Below are positions 50,901-58,236 of a DNA stretch of 58,236 nt, piece after piece. The position numbers and the translations under genes were made by a program. This DNA comes from Lysobacteraceae bacterium (GTDB taxonomy: Bacteria; Pseudomonadota; Gammaproteobacteria; Xanthomonadales; Xanthomonadaceae), in the NCBI GenBank assembly GCA_016789405.1, contig JAEUPQ010000005.1:1-58236 (forward strand), read 5' to 3'. The notes beneath the pieces are model-generated. The model made no database searches, was not told where the DNA came from, and saw only the letters and a program-made list of their open reading frames with translations. The stretch's first letter is position 1; each line of letters starts with the position of its first letter.

Positions 50901-53087
50901 AACCCGCTGTTCCAGGTCGCCTTCAGTTCGCACAACTCGACAGGACCACGCCTGCAGTGGCCGGAGTTCGCATTCGACATCCACGAGGTCTACAGCAACA
51001 ACACCTCGAAGTTCGATTTCGACGTGATCATGATCCCGCGCGCACGCCACGATCCCGAGGGCGTGACGATGCTGTGGAGCTATGCCGCCGATCTCTATGA
51101 CCACGGCACGATCGAGGGCATCACGCGCACCTACCAGCATCTTCTGGCGGCGTGCATCGCCGATCCCCTGCGCCCGCTGGCGGCGTTCGAGGCCTGCGAT
51201 CCGCAGGCGCGTGCACGGATCCTCGCGCTGTCCTCGGACGTGCGCGAACACGATCGGGATACGCCGATCCACCTGCGTTTCGAGGATCGGGCCGCACGTG
51301 CGCCCGATGCGGTGGCGGTCAGCTGCGGCGACCGGGCGCTGCGTTACGGCGAACTCAACGCCCGCGCCAATCGCCTCGCCCACTGGCTGCGCGCGCAGGG
51401 CGTCGCGCCGGAAAGTCGCGTCGCGATCTGCATGGAGCGCGGCATCGGCGTCGTCGAGTCGGTGGTCGCCGTGCTCAAGTCCGGCGGCGGCTACGTCCCG
51501 CTCGACCTGTCCTACCCGGCCGATCGACTCGCCTATGTGCTGGCGGACGCAAGACCCGCGCTGGTGCTGGCCGACGCGGCTGCAGTGCCGTTGCTTGCCG
51601 AGTCCTTGTCTGCGGTCGCTCCCGATGCCCGCCCGCGCATCGTCGACATCGACGGCGACGACGGCCTGTGGTCCACGATGCCCGGCAGCAACCCGGATCC
51701 CGTCAACATCGGCTTGCGCCCGGACCATCTGGCCTATGTCATCTACACGTCGGGATCGACCGGTCAGCCCAAGGGCGTGATGGTCGAGCATCGTCAGATC
51801 GATCGCCTGTTCACCAGTACCGCCAGCTGGTCGGGTTTCAATGCAGACGACGTGGTCGCCCTGTTCCATTCGTTCGCGTTCGATTTCTCGGTCTGGGAAA
51901 TCTGGGGTGCGCTGCGACACGGTGCCCGTCTCGTGATCGTGCCACGCGATGTCACGCGATCGGCCGATGCCGTATACGACTTGCTGTGCCGCGAACGGGT
52001 CACCTTGCTCGACCAGACGCCAGGAGCCCTGCGCGCGCTCATCGAGGCGCAGGGACGAAGCGTCGATCGGCACGCGCTGCGCATGCTGATCGTCGCCGGC
52101 GAGGCGCTCGATGCGAAGATGCTCAAGCCCTGGTTCGCCGATGCACGAAACGCCAACACGCGGATTGTCCAGGCGTACGGCATCACCGAGACCACTGTCA
52201 TCTCGACCTGGCGCGAGATGCTCGCGTCCGACCTCGATCATGAAGGACCGAGCCAGATCGGCGTGCGCTATGACGATGTCAGCCTGTATGTCCTCGATGT
52301 GCACGGCCAGTTGTGCCCGTTCGGTGTCGTCGGCGAAATCCATATCGGTGGCGATGGTGTCGCACGCGGATACCTCGGCCGAGACGCATTGACTGCGGAA
52401 CGTTTCATCGCCGACCCGTTCCGCCCGGGCGAGCGCATCTATCGCTCCGGCGACCTCGCGAGGATGCGTGAGGACGGCAGTCTGGAGTACGTCGGCCGCA
52501 ACGATTTCCAGGTGAAGGTCCGTGGCTATCGCATCGAACTGGGCGAGATCGAGTCGCGCCTGGCGGCACTGCCGGGCGTGCGCGATGCCGTGGTGCTGGC
52601 GCGACAGGATGCCCGTGATCGCGCCGCAAGACTGGTGGCCTACTACCGCCTCGATGGCGAGGCCTCGGTGGACGCATTGCGCGCCGGCCTGCAGCGCCAG
52701 ATGCCGGAATACATGATGCCGTCGGCGTTCGTGCAGGTCGATGCCTGGCCGCTCAACGCGAACGGCAAGCTGGACCGAGGTGCACTGCCTGCGCCGGATG
52801 TCGACGACTTTGGTGGACGAGCCGCATACGTGGCGCCGCGCACGCCGATCGAAGCGGAAATGGTCCGCATCTGGTCTCAGCTGCTGGGTGTCGCGCAGGT
52901 CGGCGTGCACGACAACTTCTTCGCCCTCGGCGGCCATTCGCTGCTGGCGACGCGACTGGCGATGGCCACGCAGGACACGCTGGGTGTCGACGTGAGCCTG
53001 CGCGACCTGTTCGAGGGGCCGACGATCGAACGCCTGCTGGAAGTGGTCTTCGCGCGGATGGAAGCAGAGATGGCGGAGATGGCATGA
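47970..53087 (+). CDS. Non-ribosomal peptide synthetase, A-T-C-A-T (two modules)
   Basis: A cytosolic 1,705-residue NRPS that starts the assembly line in this window. Adenylation domain 1 (about 15-505) has YVIYTSGSTGRPKG and a FDVSVQ pocket (Asp225). Carrier 1 carries Ser573 in LGGDSLRL. The condensation domain has QHYVHDG (His769), where the first His of HHxxxDG is Gln but the catalytic His stays. Adenylation domain 2 has FDFSVW (Asp1305) and YGITETTV. Carrier 2 has Ser1657 in LGGHSLLA. The gene lacks an N-terminal condensation domain, so it loads the first residue. Read by the Stachelhaus positions, pocket codes are roughly DVQDVAAVY and DFWDIAAVI; I cannot assign substrates. No thioesterase is fused. 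Confidence 0.95.
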   Translation: MQDIQDESRATGIAAFTLHRAIEDWASRAPDRLAAICGEDRCDYATLNAQANRLARHLRTLGVAPERNVALCMARGVGMLEGILAILKAGGAYVPMDPEYPAERLWAMVEDAVPVVVVTDATGRAAMAAAMQGMSGAPACVSLDDACEWSSLSAENLDDAGETSASSRRAYVIYTSGSTGRPKGVEVEHAAVLHLWRALDALLHPHGRDVERPLRVAMNASLSFDVSVQGWSRLLGGDCVVVVPQSAKQDPDAMLSLLETEQVDLFDCTPSQLGGLLEAGLQRRASLSGLTVVVAGEAIPVPMWRAMASSTTQRFFNAYGPTEATVYATAMAINDAGDAPRIGVALPGVRIGFFDGSLRPVADGDSGELLIAGDGLARGYLARPELTAERFVEIDGERWYRTGDLGRVLPDGTIEYQGRNDFQVKVRGFRIELGEIESVLSTLPGVHDAVVLARDEGGEGKQLVAYVRMDGMHADGMRGDESDPAALREALSTRLPAFMVPTAYVCVANWPRTVNGKLDRAALPAPGPEDYPSEAYRAPEGEVEAGLAALWCELLKRERVGRDDRFLLLGGDSLRLIQLSSRIRQRFGVSLPIHALFKPMTLTEMANLVVDTHVDAVERVDEGGFDEAHLERHAGLHAPLSYQQYGLWVLEQLTSTSTAYNAQNVIRIRGHFVPERFGRAIELLAERHEILRTTFHAGADGEPYQQVHASAPGMFEYRDLEGSADEATIAALVDAQVHRRFDLAQLPLAKFTLVRLSESEHLLVQVEQHYVHDGWSMNLILRELLAIYDALGRDEVPDLPPMVAQFGDYAAWQRSEAAAARFRRQARYWKDKLAGAALQLPMITDRPRPAVPSYRGGQVRVELPKALVCELHAFCRREGVTLYAAMQAVFQLTISRYAACDDFVIGSAVANRVARRTEGMVGMFVNMVPVRCNLSGDPSYRMLLDRVMADLAEAYDHQEAPFEWVVREVQPERDAGRNPLFQVAFSSHNSTGPRLQWPEFAFDIHEVYSNNTSKFDFDVIMIPRARHDPEGVTMLWSYAADLYDHGTIEGITRTYQHLLAACIADPLRPLAAFEACDPQARARILALSSDVREHDRDTPIHLRFEDRAARAPDAVAVSCGDRALRYGELNARANRLAHWLRAQGVAPESRVAICMERGIGVVESVVAVLKSGGGYVPLDLSYPADRLAYVLADARPALVLADAAAVPLLAESLSAVAPDARPRIVDIDGDDGLWSTMPGSNPDPVNIGLRPDHLAYVIYTSGSTGQPKGVMVEHRQIDRLFTSTASWSGFNADDVVALFHSFAFDFSVWEIWGALRHGARLVIVPRDVTRSADAVYDLLCRERVTLLDQTPGALRALIEAQGRSVDRHALRMLIVAGEALDAKMLKPWFADARNANTRIVQAYGITETTVISTWREMLASDLDHEGPSQIGVRYDDVSLYVLDVHGQLCPFGVVGEIHIGGDGVARGYLGRDALTAERFIADPFRPGERIYRSGDLARMREDGSLEYVGRNDFQVKVRGYRIELGEIESRLAALPGVRDAVVLARQDARDRAARLVAYYRLDGEASVDALRAGLQRQMPEYMMPSAFVQVDAWPLNANGKLDRGALPAPDVDDFGGRAAYVAPRTPIEAEMVRIWSQLLGVAQVGVHDNFFALGGHSLLATRLAMATQDTLGVDVSLRDLFEGPTIERLLEVVFARMEAEMAEMA

Positions 53088-53444
53088 ATGCGTGTGGCCT
53101 GCCGTCGTGGGTGTCGGTTCGGCAGTCCTGGATGGCGAGTCGATCGCAACCGCAAGGGCTCGTGTGCATGCGTACCTGGGCAGGGCCGGATTCGCACGCT
53201 GGCTTGTCGTCCCGGCCTGTCGTGGTCTCGGGCCGCGAGGAGCAGGCTCAGCGCTCGCGCGCCCTGCGCCGGATCCGGCATGCGTTTCGGCCGTCGCATC
53301 GCATGTCGCGCCACGCATGCAGATTGAAGAAGAAATCTGCCGGAAGATTCGACCCGGCGATGCGAAGGTCGGGTTGAGGCGGGATGAAGTATCGCCGGCT
53401 GCGCGCGTGCGTGCCGGCTGCAATCGAATCGAAGGGAGCAAGAG
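53088..53444 (+). other. 357-base spacer between two NRPS genes
   Basis: Three overlapping frames remain open after the NRPS stop, but none shows protein-like composition or a ribosome site that stands out. One contains EEEICRKIRPGDAKVG but has no recognised family. The ribosome site of the next NRPS gene is GAAGGGAG (53431-53438). NRPS genes in one operon are usually nearly contiguous, so this gap may hold an internal promoter or regulatory site that I cannot see. Confidence 0.4.
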
Positions 53445-56400
53445 ATGTTCACGAAGGACATGCTGAGCAGGATGACGCCCGATCAGCTTCGAGACATGCG
53501 ACGCACATCGGAGCGGATTGCATGCCAGCCACGCGACGGCCGCGTGCTCCCGGCATCGTTCGCGCAGCAGCGACTGTGGTTCATGGCGCAGGGGGCTTCG
53601 GATGCCTGTCCGATCTCGCGTGCGAGCGAGTTGCAGGGTCCGCTTGACCGGGATGCGTTGCTCTGGGCCTTGTCGCGCCTCGTGACGCGGCACGAAAGCC
53701 TGCGCACGTGTTTTATCGTCGTGGATGGCGAACCGATGCAGCGCATCGAGGCTTCACCGGAATTCCTGGTCGCCGTGGACGACCTGTCCGGCATGGCCGA
53801 GGACGATTCGCGTGTGGCACTGGCGAGGCTGCAGCGCTCGGAAGCCGAGCATGCGTTCGACCTGGGGCGCGCGCCGCTTCTGCGTGCGCGATTGGTCCGT
53901 CTGGGCGAGGAACGCCATGTCCTGCTGCTGACCGTGCATCACATCGTGTTCGATGGCTGGTCGATGGCCGTCTTCATGCGCGAACTCGATGCACTGTATG
54001 CCGCGCGCCTGCGGGGAGAGGTCGATCCGCTGCCACCGCTGCCCCTGCAGTATGCAGACTTCGCAGTCTGGCAGCGATCGCGCGACGACGATGCGCGCAT
54101 GCATGCATCCCTGGCGTACTGGAGCGACAGGCTCCGTGCTGCACCGGCGCTGCTCGAATTTCCCACGGATCGCCCACGGCCGGCACGACAGTCTTTCCGT
54201 GGCGACTGGTTGCCCGTGCGACTCGATGCCGGGTTGGCCGCGGGGTTCAAGGCACTGGCCCAGCGCGAAGGCGTCACCCTCTACATGCTGCTCCTGTCGG
54301 CCTGGAGCGCATTGCTGTCCAGGTTGAGTGGACAGACGGATGTCGTGGTCGGCACGCCAGTGGCAGGGCGTGACCGTCCCGAGCTGCAGGACACCGTTGG
54401 CTTCTTCGTCAACATGCTGGCGATCCGCGTGGCCGTCGAGGGCGACACGCGCAGGCTGGTCGCGCACATGCGCGAGGCCGTGCTTGGCGCGCACGCTCAT
54501 CGGGACGCGCCGTTCGAGCGCGTGGTCGAACGGGTCAATCCGCCGCGGAGTCCGTCGCATGCACCTCTGTTCCAGACCGTGTTCGCCTGGCAGGACAACG
54601 ATCCGGGCGACCTGCGCCTGCAGGGCATTCGCGCCACGTCGCTGCTGCAGCCCCATCTCGTATCGAGATACGACCTCATGCTCAGCCTGGGCGAAGGCGT
54701 CGACGGTGGCCTGGAAGGCGGCATCGAGTACGCGACCGCGTTGTTCGACGCGTCGACGGTGCAGCGTTTCGTCGGCTACTTCGAGCGCTTGCTGCGCGGC
54801 ATGGTCGCCACGCCGGACGTGCCTCTGTCCGATCTGCCGATGCTGGGTGATGCCGAGCGGACCCGCCAGTTGCGCGACTGGAACCGCACGCGGATCGCCG
54901 GGGTTCCCGGACTGCTGCAGGATGGTTTCGAGGCACAGGCCGCACGCATGCCGGATGCCGTCGCCATCGTGCATGGCGATGCAGCGACGAGCTATTCGGA
55001 ACTGGATGCCCGCGCGAACCGCCTCGCGCATCGCCTGCGTGGGCTGGGCATCGTGCCGGATGCACGCGTGGGCATCGCCATGCCCCGTGGCATCGAACTC
55101 GTGGTCGCGATGCTGGCGGTGCTCAAGGCCGGTGGGGCCTACATGCCGCTCGACCCGGCGTATCCACCCGATCGTCTGGCCGGCATCCTGGACGATGCCG
55201 GGCCGCTGGCGGTGATCGCCAGTGGCATGGGTGCCGATGTGCTGAAACGCGTCGGCGACGCACGTGCGACACCACTTCCGCCCTGCATCGATCCGCTCGA
55301 CGATACCGATCTTGCGTCGATGCCGATGACGGCGCCGGCGCGAAGCGACATCGGTCTGTCGCCATCGCATCTAGCCTATCTCATCTACACCTCGGGCTCG
55401 ACCGGCCGGCCGAAGGGCGTAGCGATCGAGCATCGGCAGGCTTCGAACTTCATCGAATGGGCATTGCGCTCGTTCGATGCCGGGGAGCTGGAGAACGTGT
55501 TGTTCTCCACCTCGATCAACTTCGACCTGTCGATCTTCGAGTGCTTCGTGCCCTTGTCCGCCGGTGGCCGTGCGACCGTGGTCGAGAACGCGCTGTCGCT
55601 CCTCGACGCGGCGCCCGGCGTCACCCTGGTCAACACCGTGCCGTCCGCGATCGCCGAGCTGGCCGCCGCGGGTGCGATTCCGGCGAGCGTGCGCACCATC
55701 AACCTCGCAGGCGAAGCACTGCGCCGCGAACTCGGTGAGCGCCTCCTTGCGCTGCCGCACCTGCAGCGCCTGTGCAACCTCTATGGCCCATCGGAAACCA
55801 CGACGTACTCGACCTGGGTGTCGATGCGGTCCCGGGATGGTTTTGCCGCGCATATCGGCCAGCCCATCGACAACACGCGACTCTACGTCCTCGATGCCGA
55901 ACGCAGGTTGCTGCCCACGGGTGCCGTCGGCGAGTTGTACATCGCCGGCGCCGGCGTCGCACGCGGCTACCTCGGGCGCGACGACCTCACCGCCGAGCGC
56001 TTCCTCGACGATCCGTTCTGCGACGCTCCATGCAGCGACGACGCGCGTGTCGATCACGATGGACGTCCGCCGCGCATGTATCGCACCGGTGATCTCGCCC
56101 GCTGGCGCAGCGATGGCAGCATCGAATACCTCGGACGCAACGATTTCCAGGTGAAGATCCGCGGCTTCCGGATCGAGCTGGGCGAGATCGAAGCCCGTCT
56201 CGCCGGATGCGCGGGCGTGCGCGAGGCCATCGTGGTTGCGCCCGAGGACGCGCAGGGTGTGCGCAGCCTCGTGGCGTACTGCATCGCCGGTGCGGATTTC
56301 GACGCCGGCAGGGTGCGTGCGGAACTCGCGCGATCGCTGCCCGCGCACATGGTGCCGTCGGCGTTCGTCGCGCTGGAGCGCTGGCCCCTGACGCCGAACG

Positions 56401-58236
56401 GCAAGCTCGATCGTGGCGCGTTGCCGGCGCCGCTCGCGGACACGCCTGCGGATGGACGTCACGCGATTCCGGAAACAGCACAGGCCCAGGCCATGGCCGC
56501 GCTGTGGCGCGACGTGCTGCGGCTGCCGGACATCGGCTATCGCGACGATTTCTTCGCCCTGGGCGGACATTCGCTGCTCGGTGCACGACTCGTCGCGCGC
56601 GTGCGCACGTCGTTTTCGGTCGAGATCCCGCACACCGCCCTGTTCTCCGCGCCTACCATCGAAGCCCTGCTGGGCCTGGTCGACGCATGCCAGCGCGAAG
56701 CCAGGGAAGAAGCCAGGCCGTCCAGACGCGATGTCGTCAGCAGAATGACGCCGGAGCAGTTCAGGGCGATGCGCCGCAGGGCGAATGCCATCGTGCCGCG
56801 TGCGCGCGACGCCGGCGATGTGCCGGCATCGTTCGCGCAGCAGCGACTGTGGTTCCTGTCGAGCCATGCCGGCACGGTCGATGCCTACATGATCGCGCAG
56901 GCCACCGAGCTTCGCGGTCCGCTGGATCGCGATGCCCTGCAATGGGCGCTCGATCGCATCGTCGCGCGCCACGAAGCCCTGCGCACCCGGTTCGAGGCCG
57001 TCGATGGCGTGCCGATGCAGCGATTCGACCTGCCACCCGTGTTCCCGCTGTCCTGCCGAGACCTCTCGACGCTGGATGCCGAGGTGCAACAGGCGAGCCT
57101 GCAACGCGTGCTGAAGGAGGATGCATCGACACCGATGGACCTCGAGCGCGGCCCCTTGCTGCGCGGCGCGCTGGTTCGCATGGATGCCGCACGCCACGTG
57201 CTGCTGCTGACGATGCATCACGTCGTGTCCGATGGCTGGTCGCTGGGCGTGTTCGCGACGGAGCTGGAGGCGCTGTACGCCGCGCGACTGCGTGGCGAGG
57301 ACGATCCGTTGCCGCCGCTGCCGGTGCAGTACGCCGACTACGCCCTCTGGCAGCGCGAGCGCCTGTCCGGCGAGCGCGCGGCGCGCGAGGCCGCCTTCTG
57401 GCGCGAGACCCTGCAGGGCGCACCGGCGCTGCTCGAGTTGCCGATGGATCGTCCGCGCCCGGCCGTGCAGGACCATCGAGGCGAGTGGGTCGACGTGCGC
57501 ATCGATCCAGCGCTGTCCGCAGCGCTCAAGGACTTTGCGCTGCGCGAACGCAGCACGGTCTACATGGTCGTGCTCGCGGCCTGGGTTGCGACGCTCTCTC
57601 GCCTCTCGGGCCAGGACGATATCGTCGTCGGCACACCCGTGGCCAATCGCCTGCGCGGAGAGGTCCAGGGCTTGATCGGCTTCTTCGTCAACACGCTTGC
57701 GATCCGTGTCGGCGTGGATGGCGAGGCGCCGGTGTCGGCGTTGCTCGACCACGTGAAGGCAGCGGTGCTGTCCGCGCAGGATCACCAGGACCTGCCGTTC
57801 GAGCAGGTGGTGGAGCAGGTGAACCCGGCGCGCAGCCTGTCTTATTCGCCGTTGTTCCAGACGGTGTTCGCCTGGCAGAACAACGAGTCGGGCGAGCTGC
57901 GCCTGTCCGGAGTCCAGACGGCAGCCATCGAACAGCCGCATGCGGTCTCGAAGTTCGACCTGACCCTGAGCCTGGGCGAAGGCGACGATGGCGCCATCAC
58001 CGGCCTGATCGAATTCGCGACCGCGCTGTTCGACGTCGGCACCGTGCGCAGGTTCTTCGATTGCTTCGTGCGTGTCCTGCAGGCCTTCGTCGCCGACACC
58101 ACGCAGCCGGTGGATCGCCTGCCGCTGCTGGACGATGCGCAGCGTCGCGAGGTGGTGGAAACGTTCAACGCGACCGCGCGCGACGTCGGCCCGTGGCGAC
58201 CGGTGCACGCCTGCTTCGAGGCGCATGCGGCCTCGC
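53445..58236 (+). CDS. Non-ribosomal peptide synthetase, C-A-T-C..., 3' truncated
   Basis: Second synthetase, open from ATG 53445 to the right window edge (1,597 codons seen, no stop). Condensation domain 1 has HHIVFDG (His166). The adenylation domain has LIYTSGSTGRPKG and pocket Asp694 (FDLSIF). Its Stachelhaus positions read DLFNNALTY, which matches the code I recall for alanine in the microcystin McyA enzyme. Carrier Ser1043 lies in LGGHSLLG. Condensation domain 2 has HHVVSDG (His1259). The next adenylation domain begins at the edge (HACFEAHAAS). The SRMTP-[DE]-Q-[LF]-R motif occurs both at the N-terminus and before condensation domain 2. The gene presumably extends the peptide begun by the first NRPS. 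Confidence 0.94.
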   Translation, partial: MFTKDMLSRMTPDQLRDMRRTSERIACQPRDGRVLPASFAQQRLWFMAQGASDACPISRASELQGPLDRDALLWALSRLVTRHESLRTCFIVVDGEPMQRIEASPEFLVAVDDLSGMAEDDSRVALARLQRSEAEHAFDLGRAPLLRARLVRLGEERHVLLLTVHHIVFDGWSMAVFMRELDALYAARLRGEVDPLPPLPLQYADFAVWQRSRDDDARMHASLAYWSDRLRAAPALLEFPTDRPRPARQSFRGDWLPVRLDAGLAAGFKALAQREGVTLYMLLLSAWSALLSRLSGQTDVVVGTPVAGRDRPELQDTVGFFVNMLAIRVAVEGDTRRLVAHMREAVLGAHAHRDAPFERVVERVNPPRSPSHAPLFQTVFAWQDNDPGDLRLQGIRATSLLQPHLVSRYDLMLSLGEGVDGGLEGGIEYATALFDASTVQRFVGYFERLLRGMVATPDVPLSDLPMLGDAERTRQLRDWNRTRIAGVPGLLQDGFEAQAARMPDAVAIVHGDAATSYSELDARANRLAHRLRGLGIVPDARVGIAMPRGIELVVAMLAVLKAGGAYMPLDPAYPPDRLAGILDDAGPLAVIASGMGADVLKRVGDARATPLPPCIDPLDDTDLASMPMTAPARSDIGLSPSHLAYLIYTSGSTGRPKGVAIEHRQASNFIEWALRSFDAGELENVLFSTSINFDLSIFECFVPLSAGGRATVVENALSLLDAAPGVTLVNTVPSAIAELAAAGAIPASVRTINLAGEALRRELGERLLALPHLQRLCNLYGPSETTTYSTWVSMRSRDGFAAHIGQPIDNTRLYVLDAERRLLPTGAVGELYIAGAGVARGYLGRDDLTAERFLDDPFCDAPCSDDARVDHDGRPPRMYRTGDLARWRSDGSIEYLGRNDFQVKIRGFRIELGEIEARLAGCAGVREAIVVAPEDAQGVRSLVAYCIAGADFDAGRVRAELARSLPAHMVPSAFVALERWPLTPNGKLDRGALPAPLADTPADGRHAIPETAQAQAMAALWRDVLRLPDIGYRDDFFALGGHSLLGARLVARVRTSFSVEIPHTALFSAPTIEALLGLVDACQREAREEARPSRRDVVSRMTPEQFRAMRRRANAIVPRARDAGDVPASFAQQRLWFLSSHAGTVDAYMIAQATELRGPLDRDALQWALDRIVARHEALRTRFEAVDGVPMQRFDLPPVFPLSCRDLSTLDAEVQQASLQRVLKEDASTPMDLERGPLLRGALVRMDAARHVLLLTMHHVVSDGWSLGVFATELEALYAARLRGEDDPLPPLPVQYADYALWQRERLSGERAAREAAFWRETLQGAPALLELPMDRPRPAVQDHRGEWVDVRIDPALSAALKDFALRERSTVYMVVLAAWVATLSRLSGQDDIVVGTPVANRLRGEVQGLIGFFVNTLAIRVGVDGEAPVSALLDHVKAAVLSAQDHQDLPFEQVVEQVNPARSLSYSPLFQTVFAWQNNESGELRLSGVQTAAIEQPHAVSKFDLTLSLGEGDDGAITGLIEFATALFDVGTVRRFFDCFVRVLQAFVADTTQPVDRLPLLDDAQRREVVETFNATARDVGPWRPVHACFEAHAAS

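Noticed and set aside
53092..53466. 124-codon plus-strand frame in the NRPS spacer
   Set aside because: Composition resembles a shadow frame and it overlaps the start of the next NRPS gene; no recognised domain.
47955..53693. A 1,912-codon open frame on the minus strand opposite the first NRPS gene
   Set aside because: It is a GC-rich shadow frame: composition is Arg/His/Gln/Ala-heavy with no domain, while the plus strand has complete NRPS motifs in order.
55371..58226. A 951-codon minus-strand open frame opposite the second NRPS gene
   Set aside because: Same reason: it is antisense to conserved C, A and T domains and has no protein-like features of its own.

Overview
This window is GC-rich, densely coded DNA from a Gammaproteobacterium, most likely a Xanthomonadaceae member close to Lysobacter. 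The reasons are an alpha-lytic-type secreted protease, a PlpD-type patatin autotransporter, a glnA / glnK / amtB nitrogen locus with a sigma-54 promoter, an mltB-rlpA-dac cell-wall block and a large non-ribosomal peptide synthetase (NRPS) locus. No rRNA, tRNA, CRISPR array, insertion sequence or phage gene was seen. Long out-of-frame ORFs lie opposite almost every real gene, as expected at this base composition.

Layout. 0-7.1 kb: plus-strand housekeeping genes (end of a hotdog thioesterase, PlsC-like acyltransferase, PPP-type phosphatase, YheT-like hydrolase, TPR-sulfotransferase fusion, PEBP protein, RDD membrane protein). 7.1-10.8 kb: minus-strand META-domain envelope proteins, UppP and a pro-protease of the alpha-lytic family. 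11-16.3 kb: small secreted protein, PlpD-like type Vd autotransporter, Gfo/Idh oxidoreductase, fatty acid hydroxylase family enzyme. 16.3-20.7 kb: nitrogen assimilation (NtrC site, sigma-54 promoter, glnA, GNAT acetyltransferase, PII gene, amtB). 20.8-28.7 kb: minus-strand genes, including an ECF sigma factor overlapping a membrane Ser/Thr kinase with a TPR-like sensor half, secreted low-complexity proteins, a HAD hydrolase and a lytic transglycosylase. 28.8-33 kb: DUF389 membrane protein, cation/proton antiporter operon. 33.5-37.6 kb: peptidoglycan block mltB-rlpA-dac. 37.6-38.4 kb: two small VOC proteins.

38.5-44.7 kb holds the most unusual unit. Four tightly packed minus-strand genes encode a MoxR AAA+ ATPase, a small partner, a protein with a degenerate vWA-like segment plus a propeller-like C-terminus, and a 919-residue propeller-like protein. 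This matches the computationally defined MoxR-vWA-beta-propeller (bpX) ternary systems, proposed to be NTP-dependent conflict or effector systems and essentially uncharacterised experimentally. After trpS and a secreted protein, the window ends in a plus-strand NRPS locus. The first gene is A-T-C-A-T (1,705 residues). The second is C-A-T-C and continues past the right edge. The assembly line is therefore incomplete here; its one readable pocket code (second gene) looks alanine-specific.

Logic. The nitrogen genes form a PII-AmtB-GlnA regulatory set. The ECF/kinase pair is a self-contained signalling module. The secreted protease, autotransporter and NRPS fit a predatory or competitive soil or water bacterium, and the MoxR-bpX operon would fit as a defence or stress element.
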